DNA from: Streptomyces maremycinicus
Lineage (GTDB): Bacteria > Actinomycetota > Actinomycetes > Streptomycetales > Streptomycetaceae
Reading direction: 5' to 3'
DNA length: 64,000 nt
NCBI RefSeq assembly: GCF_001184025.1
Contig: NZ_BBYG01000011.1
Coordinates: forward strand, 145,574-209,573
The stretch's first letter is position 1; the number at the start of each line of letters is the position of its first letter. The translations under genes were made by a program, and so were the position numbers. Under the pieces are notes generated by a model, which saw nothing but the letters and a program-made list of their open reading frames with translations, was not told the DNA's origin and made no database searches. Shown one piece after another: positions 17,915 through 26,140 of this stretch.

Positions 17915-18736
17915 GTGACCCTTCAGCAAGAAATCGTCGGCAACGCCATGCAGATGGCGGTCGTCAATCTGTCCCCCGGCCAGACCGTGTACTGCGAGGC
18001 CGGAAAGTTCCTGTTCAAGACGGTCAACGTGACCATGGAGACCCGCCTGGGCGGCCCGTCCGGCGGCAGCGGCGGGCAACCGCAGGGAAGCCCCTCGGGC
18101 GGCGGCATGGGCGGCATGCTGCGCCAGGCCATGGGCACGGCCATGCAGGTCGGCCAGCGCGCGCTGGCCGGCGAATCGCTGGCGTTCCAGTACTTCACCG
18201 CCCAGGGCGGCGAGGGCACGGTCGGCTTCGCGGGCGTGCTCCCGGGCGAGATGCGCGCCCTGGAACTGGACGGCACGCGCGCGTGGTTCGCCGAGAAGGA
18301 CGCGTTCGTGGCCGCCGAGTCCACCGTCGAGTTCGGCATCGCCTTCCAGGGCGGCCGCACCGGCATGAAGGGCGGTGAGGGGTTCGTCCTGGAGAAGTTC
18401 ACCGGCCGCGGCACGGTGATCATCGCGGGGGCCGGCAACTTCATCGACCTCGACCCGGCCGATTTCGGAGGGCGTATCGAGGTCGACACCGGCTGCGTGG
18501 TCGCCTTCGAGGAGGGCATCCGGTACGGCGTCCAGCGCGTCGGCGGCCTCAACCGCCAGGGGGTCATGAACGCCGTGTTCGGCGGCGAGGGCCTGTCCCT
18601 GGCCACCCTGGAGGGCAGCGGCCGCGTCATCCTCCAGTCCCTCACGATCGAGAGCCTCGCCAACGCCCTGCGGAAGGCCCAGGGCGGCGACAAGCAGGGA
18701 CCGACCGGCGGACTGTTCTCGACAAACGCGGGCTGA
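17915..18736 (+). CDS. AIM24/TIGR00266-family protein
   Basis: The 273-residue product has the AIM24 beta-helix pattern: LSPGQTVYCEAGKFLF (~18-33), a Gly/Ser/Gln-rich linker (~45-68), and repeated short strands such as FTGRGTVIIAGAGNFIDL and VDTGCVVAFEEGIRYGVQ. The family is widespread in actinobacteria and often linked to membranes or stress, with no established reaction. GTG 17915 lacks a clear ribosome site, so it may be leaderless. ATG 17948 is the alternative, but the preceding residues (TLQQEIVGNA) look conserved. It is a single-gene unit ending before a strong hairpin. Confidence 0.75.
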   Translation: MTLQQEIVGNAMQMAVVNLSPGQTVYCEAGKFLFKTVNVTMETRLGGPSGGSGGQPQGSPSGGGMGGMLRQAMGTAMQVGQRALAGESLAFQYFTAQGGEGTVGFAGVLPGEMRALELDGTRAWFAEKDAFVAAESTVEFGIAFQGGRTGMKGGEGFVLEKFTGRGTVIIAGAGNFIDLDPADFGGRIEVDTGCVVAFEEGIRYGVQRVGGLNRQGVMNAVFGGEGLSLATLEGSGRVILQSLTIESLANALRKAQGGDKQGPTGGLFSTNAG

Positions 18737-18796
18737 ACCGGGCCCGGACCGCACGGCGGCGGCGCCGGGTGACTCCCGGCGGCCCGGCCGGACGTG

Positions 18797-18850
18797 CCTC
18801 GCCCCGCGGCCTGGAGACGTGGGGGGTCCGCGGGGCGAGGGTCTGCGGTT
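18797..18850. terminator. Bidirectional hairpin between convergent genes
   Basis: A perfect 13-bp stem (CCTCGCCCCGCGG pairing with CCGCGGGGCGAGG) with a 28-nt loop sits between the convergent AIM24-family and ribonuclease genes. The position argues for termination of both transcripts. No T-run is present, as is usual here. Confidence 0.6.
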
Positions 18851-18871
18851 CGGTCGGGCGGACGGTGTCGG

Positions 18872-19258
18872 TCAGCAGCCGTAGTTGATCAGGTTGAAGG
18901 TGACGTAGTGGTCCGCCGTGTAGTAGTCCTCGGCGGACTTCTTCCCGGTCACGATCCGGCGCGCTCCGCGCGTCGAGGAGCCCGGGGTCTTCACCGTGTA
19001 CTCGTGGTAGTAGCCGGACGTCTGGCTGGGCAGGACGCCTTCCCGGTTCTGGAAGACGGCCCCGTCCTGCGAGTACGGGAACGGCCCGCCCGCGTCGATC
19101 AGGTCGAGCGTGTCGTACGCCTGGGCCGGCAGCTTCGTGTAGCAGACGCTGCCGACCGCGGCGTGGGCCGTGGTGGCGGAGACGGTGCCGCCGACGAGGA
19201 GAGCGGACAGGACGGCCGCCGAGGTGACGGTACGAGTGATCCGTGGGGGGAATCTCAT
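18872..19258 (-). CDS. Secreted guanyl-specific ribonuclease (RNase Sa type)
   Basis: The 128-residue precursor has a Sec signal peptide (positive start, hydrophobic core ~13-25, cleavage near AHA-AVG). The ~95-residue mature part closely follows RNase Sa: DTLDLI, GPFPYSQDGAVFQNRE with the catalytic Glu, GYYHEYTVKTP, RRIVTG with the catalytic Arg, and YYTADHYVTF with the catalytic His. Two Cys at the ends (VCYTK, NYGC) would form the family's single disulfide. It cleaves RNA after G outside the cell. No barstar-type inhibitor is adjacent, so inhibition before export must rely on a gene elsewhere. The gene stands alone. Confidence 0.93.
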   Translation of the reverse strand: MRFPPRITRTVTSAAVLSALLVGGTVSATTAHAAVGSVCYTKLPAQAYDTLDLIDAGGPFPYSQDGAVFQNREGVLPSQTSGYYHEYTVKTPGSSTRGARRIVTGKKSAEDYYTADHYVTFNLINYGC

Positions 19259-19368
19259 GGCCTCATGATGACGCGCGTAGACAGTGTCATGTCAATGACA
19301 AGACGAAGGAATTTGCCTTCGGGCCCGAGAAGTTTTCACGGCGTTAACCGGTGTCCGGCCACCTCCCC

Positions 19369-19569
19369 TCAGCCCGCCTTCCGGCTCTCCGCGGCGGCGA
19401 ACAGGGCGAACGCCAGCACGATCAGCGCGACACTCGCGTACACCTCGTAGCCGTCGAGGAGGGCGAGGCGCTGCACGAGACCCACGTGCCAGCGGGTGAA
19501 CTCGTGCAGCAGGCCCAGGACGCCCTGCACCAGGGCGATGAAACCGAGTACTCCCAGCAGTTCCCTCAT
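19369..19569 (-). CDS. Small two-helix membrane protein
   Basis: The 66-residue product from ATG 19569 consists of two hydrophobic helices: LLGVLGFIALVQGVLGLL (~4-21) and VYASVALIVLAFALFAAA (~43-60). They are joined by a short loop (HEFTRWHVGLVQRLALLDGY), and a basic tail follows (ESRKAG). I recognise no family. It lies divergently upstream of the sensor kinase gene with 200 bp between starts, and downstream genes are on the same strand only after a gap, so it may be a single transcript. A longer frame upstream of this ATG is rejected because it overlaps the kinase leader and reads as low-complexity sequence. Confidence 0.6.
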   Translation of the reverse strand: MRELLGVLGFIALVQGVLGLLHEFTRWHVGLVQRLALLDGYEVYASVALIVLAFALFAAAESRKAG

Positions 19570-19769
19570 GTCCGCGACTCTCGTCCCGCGGATCCCCCGC
19601 GTGCCATCGGCCGCCGGGCGGTACGGGTGGGCCGGAAGGCTGCGGACCGTCGGTCCGGCCGGGCCGAAAGTAGAGGGCGTCGCGACCTGGGTCTGTGCTT
19701 CCCCGCCATCGGCAGGGGATACGTCCGAGGGGAGGTGCCGTGGCCCCGTGCTGCGTAGATTTGTCGACC

Positions 19770-21032
19770 ATGAGGGCGGACGACAGCACGGTAGCGGCGG
19801 CACCCGGGATCACGGGGCGCCGATGGCTGCTGCCGTCGGCCGTCGTCGCGGAACTCGACCTGGACGCCGGGCTCCCCGGCCGGCAGCGCCGGCGCACCGC
19901 GCGCGACTGGGTCGTCGACTTCCTCTGCTTCCTGGTGGCCGTGGGCATCGGCGTGACGGTCGCGGACTCCTTCCCCGGCGAACGGGAACTCCCCGAGATC
20001 GTCGCCGCGGCCGACCAGCTCCTGGGCGCCCTCGCCTGCGCTGCGGTCTGGCTGCGCCGCCGGTGGCCGCTCGGCCTGGCGATCGCGATGGTTCCCCTCG
20101 GCTTCCTGTCGACCACCTCGGCCGGCGCCTGCACGGTCGCCCTCTTCACCCTCGCCGTGCACCGGCCGTTCCGGTACGTGGCCTGGGTGGGCGGCGTCCA
20201 GCTGGCCCTGATCCCGCTGCTGTCCTGGGTCCGTCCCGACCCCACTCTCGCGTACGGGCCGGCGGTGGCGTGGAGCCTGCTGTTCACCGTCACCGTCATC
20301 GGCTGGGGCATGTTCGTCCGGTCCAAGCGGCAGCTGATGGTGAGCCTGCGCGACCGTGCGCGACGTGCCGAGACGGAGGCCCGGCTGCGCGCCGAGCAGG
20401 CGCAGCGGCTGGCCCGTGAGGCCATCGCCCGGGAGATGCACGACGTGCTCGCGCACCGGCTGACCCTGCTCAGCGTGCACGCGGGCGCGCTGGAGTTCCG
20501 TCCGGACGCGCCCCGCGAGGAGGTGGCGCGGGCGGCCGGCGTCATCCGCGAGAGCGCCCACGAGGCCCTCCAGGACCTGCGGGAGATCATCGGCGTCCTG
20601 CGGGCCGGCGAACCCGACGACGGCGGCCGCCCCCAGCCGACGCTGGCCGCGCTGGACACCCTGGTCGCCGAGTCCCGCGAGGCCGGTATGAAGGTCACCC
20701 TCGACCAGCGCGTCACCGACGCCGGAGCCGTCCCCGCCTCCGTCGGCCGCACCGCCTACCGCATCGCCCAGGAGTGCCTCACCAACGCCCGCAAGCACGC
20801 CCCGGGCGCGGAGGTCGCGGTCACGGTCTCCGGCGGTCCCGGTGAGGGTCTCGGCGTGACCGTGCGCAATCCGGCCCCCGAGGGCGACGTACCGCCCGTT
20901 CCCGGCTCCGGGCAGGGCCTCATCGGCCTGACCGAACGGGCCACCCTGACCGGGGGGCGGCTCGAGCACGGCACGCGCGGGGACGGGGCCTTCGAGGTGC
21001 GGGCCTGGCTGCCGTGGCCGGCGGCGCCCTGA
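19770..21032 (+). CDS. NarL-type sensor histidine kinase
   Basis: The 420-residue protein starts at ATG 19770. The N-terminal half has four to six transmembrane helices (~45-185), suggesting membrane or envelope sensing without a large extracellular domain. A HisKA_3 dimerisation helix follows with phospho-acceptor His in REMHDVLAHRL (~228). The HATPase_c domain ends the protein (QECLTNARKHAPG N-box, then GQGLIGLTERATLTGG). It would autophosphorylate and pass phosphate to the response regulator 85 bp downstream. Signal and targets are not visible. Such pairs in Streptomyces often control antibiotic or envelope-stress genes, but nothing nearby points to one. Confidence 0.92.
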   Translation: MRADDSTVAAAPGITGRRWLLPSAVVAELDLDAGLPGRQRRRTARDWVVDFLCFLVAVGIGVTVADSFPGERELPEIVAAADQLLGALACAAVWLRRRWPLGLAIAMVPLGFLSTTSAGACTVALFTLAVHRPFRYVAWVGGVQLALIPLLSWVRPDPTLAYGPAVAWSLLFTVTVIGWGMFVRSKRQLMVSLRDRARRAETEARLRAEQAQRLAREAIAREMHDVLAHRLTLLSVHAGALEFRPDAPREEVARAAGVIRESAHEALQDLREIIGVLRAGEPDDGGRPQPTLAALDTLVAESREAGMKVTLDQRVTDAGAVPASVGRTAYRIAQECLTNARKHAPGAEVAVTVSGGPGEGLGVTVRNPAPEGDVPPVPGSGQGLIGLTERATLTGGRLEHGTRGDGAFEVRAWLPWPAAP

Positions 21033-21117
21033 CGGGGCCGGGCCGGGCGGTCCCCGGCTTGCCCGTTCGCCGCGAACCGTGGACCCGCCCGCCCGCAACC
21101 GTGATTACGTGAGGGCC

Positions 21118-21798
21118 ATGACTGCGATCAGACTCCTCCTCGTCGACGACGATCCCCTGGTGCGGGCCGGTCTGGCTTTCATGCTGGGGGGCGCCGACGA
21201 CATCGAGATCGTCGGTGAGGCCGCCGACGGGAGCGAGGTCGAGGGGCTCGTGGAACGCGCCCGCCCCGACGTGGTGCTGATGGACATCCGGATGCCGGCC
21301 GTCGACGGCATCACCGCCACGGAACGGTTGCGCGGACGCGAGGACGCCCCGCAGGTCGTGGTGCTCACCACCTTCCACGCCGACGAACAGGTGCTGCGCG
21401 CGCTGCGCGCGGGTGCCGCCGGGTTCGTCCTCAAGGACACCCCGCCCGCCGAGATCCTCGACGCCGTGCGCCGGGTGGCGGCCGGTGACCCCGTCCTGTC
21501 GCCCGCGGTCACCCGGCAGCTGATGGACCACGCGGCCGGTACCGCGGCCGACACACGGCGTGCGCACGCGCGCGTGCGACTCGCCGCCCTGGGCGAGCGG
21601 GAACGCGAGGTGGCCGTCGCGGTCGGCCGGGGACTGTCCAACGCGGACATCGCGGCCGCCCTGTTCATGAGCGTCGCCACCGTCAAGGCCCACGTCTCCC
21701 GGGTCCTCGCCAAGCTCGGCCTCAACAACCGGGTGCAGATCGCCCTGCTGGCCTACGACGCGGGGCTCCTGGAGGAAGAGGCGGACGACGCCGGGTGA
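21118..21798 (+). CDS. NarL/FixJ-family response regulator
   Basis: This 226-residue partner of the preceding kinase has a receiver domain (~1-120): acidic pocket LLVDDDPLVRAG, phospho-acceptor Asp in VVLMDIRMPAVDG (~59), Thr in VVLTTFH and Lys in FVLKDTPP. The C-terminal LuxR-type helix-turn-helix (~155-215) reads GEREREVAVAVGRGLSNADI, then SVATVKAHVSRVLAKLG. All phosphorylation residues are present. ATG 21118 is chosen; the GTG three codons earlier is possible. The C-terminal tail is acidic (EEEADDAG). It is co-transcribed with the kinase. Confidence 0.94.
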   Translation: MTAIRLLLVDDDPLVRAGLAFMLGGADDIEIVGEAADGSEVEGLVERARPDVVLMDIRMPAVDGITATERLRGREDAPQVVVLTTFHADEQVLRALRAGAAGFVLKDTPPAEILDAVRRVAAGDPVLSPAVTRQLMDHAAGTAADTRRAHARVRLAALGEREREVAVAVGRGLSNADIAAALFMSVATVKAHVSRVLAKLGLNNRVQIALLAYDAGLLEEEADDAG

Positions 21799-21956
21799 CG
21801 AGCCGCGACGCCCGGCGGTCCGGGGGGCGCCGGACGTTCACGAGCGGACCGGCGTCCCGTTCCTCCCCGGACGCTTCCTCACCGGGCAGTCCCACCCGCC
21901 CCGACGAGCCTGATGCGCGGCCGCCTGTGCCCCGGTGGCACGGCGGCCGGTCCCGG

Positions 21957-22973
21957 TCAGCCCGTGCCGGCCGTCGCCGGGATCTCCGCGAGCCACACCG
22001 CTCTGCGATCGCGTCGGGACACCTCGCAGGCCTCGGCGATCCGCAGGGCCTCGAGCGCCTCGCGGCCGCCGCAGGGGTTGGCCCGCTCGCCGCGCACCAC
22101 GTCCACGAAGGCGTTCAGCTCCGCCGTGTACGCGGGCTCGAACCGCTCCAGGAACCCCGTCCACGGTTTGTCGGCGGCCGGGGGACCGGTGGGTTCGGTG
22201 GACGCGATCGGGGTGCGGTCGTCCAGACCCACCACGATCTGGTCGAGCTCCCCGGCCAGTTCCATGCGGACGTCGTAGCCCGCCCCGTTCAGCCGCGTCG
22301 CCGTCGCCGTGGCCAGGGTGCCGTCCTCCAGGGTGAGGACCGCGGCCGCCGTGTCCACGTCCCCCGCCTCGCGGAACATCGCGGGCCCGGCGTCGGAGCC
22401 GGCGGCGTACACCTCCGTCACCTCGCGGCCGGTCACCCAGCGCAGACAGTCGAAGTCGTGCAGGAGCGCGTCCCGGTAGATCCCGCCGGACACCGGCAGC
22501 CAGGCGGCCGGCGGCGCCGACCGGTCGGACGTCAGCGCCCGCACGGTGTGCAGCCGCCCGAGCCGCCCCGAGGCGACCGCCTCGCGCGCCCCGGTGTACC
22601 CCGCGTCGAAGCGGCGCTGGAAGCCCATGTGAAGGATCGTTCCGGCGTTCTCCACCTCGGCTATCGCCTGTAAGGTCCCCGCCAGATCGAGGGCGATCGG
22701 CTTCTCGCAGAAGACCGGGAGCCCGGACCTTGCTGCCCGACCGATCAGTTCGGCGTGGGCCGAGGTGGCCGTCGTGATCACCACGGCGTCCACGCCCCAG
22801 CGGAAGATCTCGTCCACCCCGGGAGCGGCCGTCTCGCCGAGCCGGTGCGCGAGCTCCTGGGCCCGCGCGTGGTCCGCGTCCGTCAGGATCAGGGATCCGA
22901 CCTCGCGGTGACGGCTGAGTGTGTTCGCATGAATGGTGCCTATGCGGCCCGTCCCGATGACCCCGATGCGCAT
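21957..22973 (-). CDS. Gfo/Idh/MocA-family oxidoreductase, inositol 2-dehydrogenase-like
   Basis: The 338-residue enzyme starts at ATG 22973 with an N-terminal Rossmann motif (MRIGVIGTGRIGTIHANTL), then EKPIALDL (~95-102, the conserved EKP Lys) and a C-terminal domain with GIYRDALLHDFDCLRW, carrying the active-site Asp and His of inositol dehydrogenases. It likely oxidises myo-inositol or a related cyclitol or sugar using NAD. It is divergent from the GntR regulator; the 102-bp gap holds a TGTCCGGACA palindrome, so GntR probably represses it. Other inositol genes are not present, so substrate identity is uncertain. Confidence 0.87.
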   Translation of the reverse strand: MRIGVIGTGRIGTIHANTLSRHREVGSLILTDADHARAQELAHRLGETAAPGVDEIFRWGVDAVVITTATSAHAELIGRAARSGLPVFCEKPIALDLAGTLQAIAEVENAGTILHMGFQRRFDAGYTGAREAVASGRLGRLHTVRALTSDRSAPPAAWLPVSGGIYRDALLHDFDCLRWVTGREVTEVYAAGSDAGPAMFREAGDVDTAAAVLTLEDGTLATATATRLNGAGYDVRMELAGELDQIVVGLDDRTPIASTEPTGPPAADKPWTGFLERFEPAYTAELNAFVDVVRGERANPCGGREALEALRIAEACEVSRRDRRAVWLAEIPATAGTG

Positions 22974-23015
22974 GAAACCAAAGTGACGTCGCAGGCCGGG
23001 CGCTGTCAATGCGTA

Positions 23016-23025
23016 TGTCCGGACA
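23016..23025. promoter_or_regulatory. Predicted GntR operator (TGTCCGGACA)
   Basis: A perfect 10-bp palindrome in the sequence ATGTCCGGACAAC lies between the divergent dehydrogenase and gntR genes. Related sequences, TTGTCCTGACAAT and ATATCCGGACAAG, occur upstream of the ROK kinase at 23930-23963. It is the likely site for autoregulation. Confidence 0.6.
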
Positions 23026-23075
23026 ACCGAACTACACAACTTCCCGTCAACCGGTCGCGGAGCTACGCTCGGGCC

Positions 23076-23840
23076 GTGCCGAAACCAGAAGTGGACCCGA
23101 CCGTGCAGCTAGAACTACGTGTGGACCGAAGTTCTCCGGTGCCGTTGTACTTCCAGCTCGCCCAGCAGCTGGAGGCCGCGATCGAGCACGGATCGCTCAC
23201 CCCGGGCAGCCTGCTGGGCAACGAGATCGAGCTCGCCGCGCGGCTCGGTCTGTCCCGGCCGACCGTCCGCCAGGCGATCCAGTCGCTGGTCGACAAGGGT
23301 CTCCTGGTCCGGCGCAGGGGCGTGGGGACGCAGGTCGTGCACAGCCAGGTCAAGCGCCCCCTGGAGCTCAGCAGTCTCTACGACGACCTGGAGGCCGCAG
23401 GTCAGCGGCCCGCGACGACCGTGCTGGTCAACACCGTGGTCCCGGCGTCCGCCGAGGTCGCCGCCGCGCTCGCGGTGGCCGAGGGCAGTGACGTGCACCG
23501 GGTGGAGCGGCTGCGCCTGGCGCACGGGGAGCCGATGGCCTACCTGTGCAACCACCTGCCCTCCGGCCTGCTGGACCTGAACACCGACCAGCTCCAGGCC
23601 ACCGGCCTGTACCGGCTGATGCGGGCCGCCGGGATCACTCTGCACAGCGCCCGCCAGTCCATCGGCGCCCGCGCCGCCACCACCGCCGAGGCCGAGCGGC
23701 TCGCCGAGGAGGAGGGCGCCCCGCTCCTGACGATGCAGCGCACGACCTTCGACGACACCGGCCGGGCGGTGGAGTTCGGCGACCACATCTACCGGCCGAC
23801 CCGCTACTCCTTCGAGTTCCAACTGCTGGTACGCCCCTGA
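23076..23840 (+). CDS. GntR-family (HutC/YvoA-type) transcriptional regulator
   Basis: The 254-residue protein starts at GTG 23076. Its winged helix (~20-85; GNEIELAARLGLSRPTVRQA, then VRRRGVGTQV) is followed by a UTRA effector domain (~105-250; VHRVERLRLAHGEPMAYL, FDDTGRAVEFGDHIYRPTRY). UTRA-type GntR proteins sense sugar phosphates or related small molecules. The upstream palindrome and the similar sites before the ROK kinase suggest it controls the divergent dehydrogenase, itself and the kinase. I recall a sugar ABC transporter following this gene in related Streptomyces; here 358 bp of non-coding DNA follows instead. Confidence 0.9.
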   Translation: MPKPEVDPTVQLELRVDRSSPVPLYFQLAQQLEAAIEHGSLTPGSLLGNEIELAARLGLSRPTVRQAIQSLVDKGLLVRRRGVGTQVVHSQVKRPLELSSLYDDLEAAGQRPATTVLVNTVVPASAEVAAALAVAEGSDVHRVERLRLAHGEPMAYLCNHLPSGLLDLNTDQLQATGLYRLMRAAGITLHSARQSIGARAATTAEAERLAEEEGAPLLTMQRTTFDDTGRAVEFGDHIYRPTRYSFEFQLLVRP

Positions 23841-24198
23841 TTCGCCTCTCGCGAGCCCCACGCGTGCTCCTCGTGAGCCCCACGCGATCCGGCGGCGGGA
23901 CCAGCCGCGCGGCCGGCCGCGCCGGTCGTATTGTCCTGACAATGTGACCGGATATCCGGACAAGGTGACGGACGAGCGGACCCGCGGCCCCGGTCCCGTC
24001 CGCTCACCGGCGGTCACGACGGCACGGTCGGCCCGGCGGTCGGCGGGCTCCACCCGCGTCCCGGGCACGAGGCGTCGCGCCCGGGTACCACCGGGCCGGC
24101 GCGAGCGGCCACGACGCGCCCGGGGACCGCACAGGCCGCCCGTCCGCGCCACCGCCCCGCTCGGCACCCGGTGGGAGGGTGAGGCAGAATCGGCGGCG
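23841..24198. other. Gene-free region between gntR and the ROK kinase
   Basis: No credible gene is present. The stretch holds direct copies of a GAGCCCCACGCG motif (~23870-23890), the operator-like palindromes at 23930-23963, and the kinase leader. It occupies the place where I would expect sugar transporter genes, so it may mark a deletion. Confidence 0.45.
23930..23963. promoter_or_regulatory. Paired GntR-type palindromes upstream of the ROK kinase
   Basis: ATTGTC-CT-GACAAT (23930-23943) and CCGGATATCCGG (23948-23959, continuing ACAAG) resemble the TGTCCGGACA site in the gntR promoter. Their spacing, ~16 bp centre to centre, would allow two dimers to bind. They lie ~240 bp upstream of the kinase start. 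Confidence 0.5.
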
Positions 24199-25356
24199 AT
24201 GAGCACCTACGGCAACTTCACCGCCCCCATCGGCTCCCGCCGCGCCCCCGCACTCCGCACCGTGGGCACGAGGGAGCGCCGGTCGCACCTCACCGCGCCC
24301 CGCGTGCCGACCGTCGGCATCGACATCGGGGGCACCAAGGTGATGGCGGGCGTCGTCGACGCCGACGGCAACATCCTGGAGAAGGTCCGCACGGAGACTC
24401 CGGACAAGTCCAAGAGCCCGAAGGTCGTGGAGGACACGATCGTCGAGCTGGTGCTCGACCTGTCCGACCGCCACGACGTGCACGCGGTCGGCGTCGGCGC
24501 GGCGGGGTGGGTGGACGCGGACCGCAACCGCGTCCTGTTCGCGCCCCACCTGTCCTGGCGCAACGAGCCGCTGCGCGACCGCCTCTCCGGCCGGCTCGCG
24601 GTTCCCGTCCTGGTCGACAACGACGCCAACACCGCCGCCTGGGCGGAGTGGCGCTTCGGCGCGGGCCGCGGCGAGGACCACCTCGTCATGATCACCCTCG
24701 GTACCGGCATCGGCGGCGCGATCCTCGAGGACGGCCAGGTCAAGCGCGGCAAGTACGGCGTCGCCGGCGAGTTCGGCCATATGCAGGTCGTGCCCGGCGG
24801 CCACCGCTGCCCGTGCGGCAACCGCGGCTGCTGGGAGCAGTACAGCTCGGGCAACGCGCTGGTCCGGGAGGCCCGTGAACTGGCCGCCGCCGACTCCCCG
24901 GTGGCGTACGGGATCATCGAGCACGTCAAGGGCAACATCGGCGACATCACCGGCCCGATGATCACCGAGCTGGCCCGTGACGGCGACGCCATGTGCATCG
25001 AACTGCTCCAGGACATCGGCCAGTGGCTCGGCGTCGGCATCGCCAACCTGGCCGCCGCCCTCGACCCGTCCTGCTTCGTCATCGGCGGTGGTGTCTCGGC
25101 CGCCGACGACCTGCTCATCAGCCCCGCGCGGGACGCGTTCAAGCGCCAGCTCACCGGGCGCGGCTACCGCCCCGAGGCGCGTATCGTCCGCGCCCAGCTG
25201 GGCCCCGAGGCCGGTATGGTCGGCGCGGCCGACCTGGCCCGCCTGGTCGCCCGGCGCTTCCGGCGCGCCAAGCGCCGCCGCGTGGAGCGCTACGAGCGCT
25301 TCGAACGGTTCACCGAGGCGGCCCGCCGTACCCAGGACACCCAGGACACGGCATGA
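24199..25356 (+). CDS. ROK-family glucokinase/sugar kinase
   Basis: The 385-residue kinase starts at ATG 24199. After a ~35-residue basic leader it has the phosphate-binding TVGIDIGGTKVMAGVVD, the catalytic Asp in VPVLVDNDANTAAWAE, LGTGIGGAI, GEFGHMQV and the ROK zinc motif CPCGNRGCWEQY (~203-214). It probably phosphorylates glucose or a similar hexose with ATP. The N-terminal extension and the basic C-terminal tail (FRRAKRRRVERYERFERF) are longer than in GlkA. GntR-type sites upstream suggest inducible control. Its last codons (RRTQDTQDTA) are echoed in the two 13-codon repeats that follow. Confidence 0.9.
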   Translation: MSTYGNFTAPIGSRRAPALRTVGTRERRSHLTAPRVPTVGIDIGGTKVMAGVVDADGNILEKVRTETPDKSKSPKVVEDTIVELVLDLSDRHDVHAVGVGAAGWVDADRNRVLFAPHLSWRNEPLRDRLSGRLAVPVLVDNDANTAAWAEWRFGAGRGEDHLVMITLGTGIGGAILEDGQVKRGKYGVAGEFGHMQVVPGGHRCPCGNRGCWEQYSSGNALVREARELAAADSPVAYGIIEHVKGNIGDITGPMITELARDGDAMCIELLQDIGQWLGVGIANLAAALDPSCFVIGGGVSAADDLLISPARDAFKRQLTGRGYRPEARIVRAQLGPEAGMVGAADLARLVARRFRRAKRRRVERYERFERFTEAARRTQDTQDTA

Positions 25357-25431
25357 CCGCCGCGCCGCCCCGCACCACCCAGGACATCGCATGACCCCCG
25401 TACCGCCCCGCACGACCCGGGACACCGCATG
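25353..25431 (+). repeat. Two 38-bp tandem units forming ATGA-chained mini-ORFs
   Basis: Starting at the ATGA that ends the kinase gene, two 38-bp units (25353-25390 and 25391-25428) each encode a 13-residue peptide, MTAAPPRTTQDIA and MTPVPPRTTRDTA. Each stop overlaps the next start as ATGA, and the second leads directly into the membrane-protein gene at 25429. The unit length moves the frame by one each time. The peptides mimic the kinase C terminus (RRTQDTQDTA), so they probably arose by local duplication of the junction. Whether they are translated is unknown, but the chain could carry ribosomes from kinase to membrane protein. Confidence 0.6.
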
Positions 25432-26022
25432 ACAGCATCGCTGCCCCACCAGGCCGCGGCCCCCGACGAGCCGGACCGCCCGCCGGAGGACCGCCGTCAC
25501 GTGATCCGCCGCAGGGCGCTCACCCTGCTGATCATCGTGCTGCTCATCGGTGTCCCGGCCGGCTACCTGGTGATCTCCGCCAACCAGAGCCGCGACAGCG
25601 GCAAGGACAAGGAGGCGAAGTACTCGGCGACCGGCCTGACCGAGGGCTGGCCGTCGAAGGTGCAGCGCCGCCTGTACCAGGTGCCGATCCCGCACCCGTC
25701 GAACCAGGTCGCCTACTACGAGACGAACAACTGGAAGACCAGCCGTCTCTACGCGCAGTTCCAGACCACGCAGGTCGGACTCGACCAGTTCCTGGCCGAG
25801 ATCGGTGTCAGCCGCGCCGACCTGAAGAAGGGCGACATCACCATCAGCGCCCGCGACCAGGAGGTCACGGGCTGGAAGTTCTCGGGTCCCGGCTCGCGTC
25901 CCGGGGACGACTTCGGCATCGTCCACGCGCAGAAGAACCCCATGCCGACGCTGGACGTCGTGGTGAACACCGGCAACGCGGTCTACCCCTTCGTCTACGT
26001 GGTCTCCCGCACGGTTCCCTGA
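25429..26022 (+). CDS. Membrane-anchored extracytoplasmic protein of unknown function
   Basis: The 197-residue product has an acidic, Pro-rich cytoplasmic N terminus (~1-24), a basic stop (RRHVIRRR), one transmembrane helix (ALTLLIIVLLIGVPAGYLVI, ~30-49) and a ~145-residue outer domain rich in Tyr, Gln and Thr without Cys. I recognise no family. Its ATG at 25429 overlaps the last mini-ORF stop, so translation may be coupled to the kinase gene through that chain. It is followed by 118 bp and the SNF2 helicase. The domain might sense or bind a ligand, but no motif supports a specific role. Confidence 0.75.
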   Translation: MTASLPHQAAAPDEPDRPPEDRRHVIRRRALTLLIIVLLIGVPAGYLVISANQSRDSGKDKEAKYSATGLTEGWPSKVQRRLYQVPIPHPSNQVAYYETNNWKTSRLYAQFQTTQVGLDQFLAEIGVSRADLKKGDITISARDQEVTGWKFSGPGSRPGDDFGIVHAQKNPMPTLDVVVNTGNAVYPFVYVVSRTVP

Positions 26023-26140
26023 CCGGCCCCGCCCCGGCCGGGACGGGGTGACCGGCCGTCCGCCGGGACCGATTGTCAGACCCCGCCCGTAGAGTCGAAG
26101 ACGACTGATCCGGTATGCGGGCGGGAGGTGGACACAAGGC

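Noticed and set aside
26028..26049. Hairpin CCCCGCCCCGG / CCGGGACGGGG after the membrane-protein gene
   Set aside because: The arms abut without a loop and contain a mismatch, so it is too weak to call a terminator.
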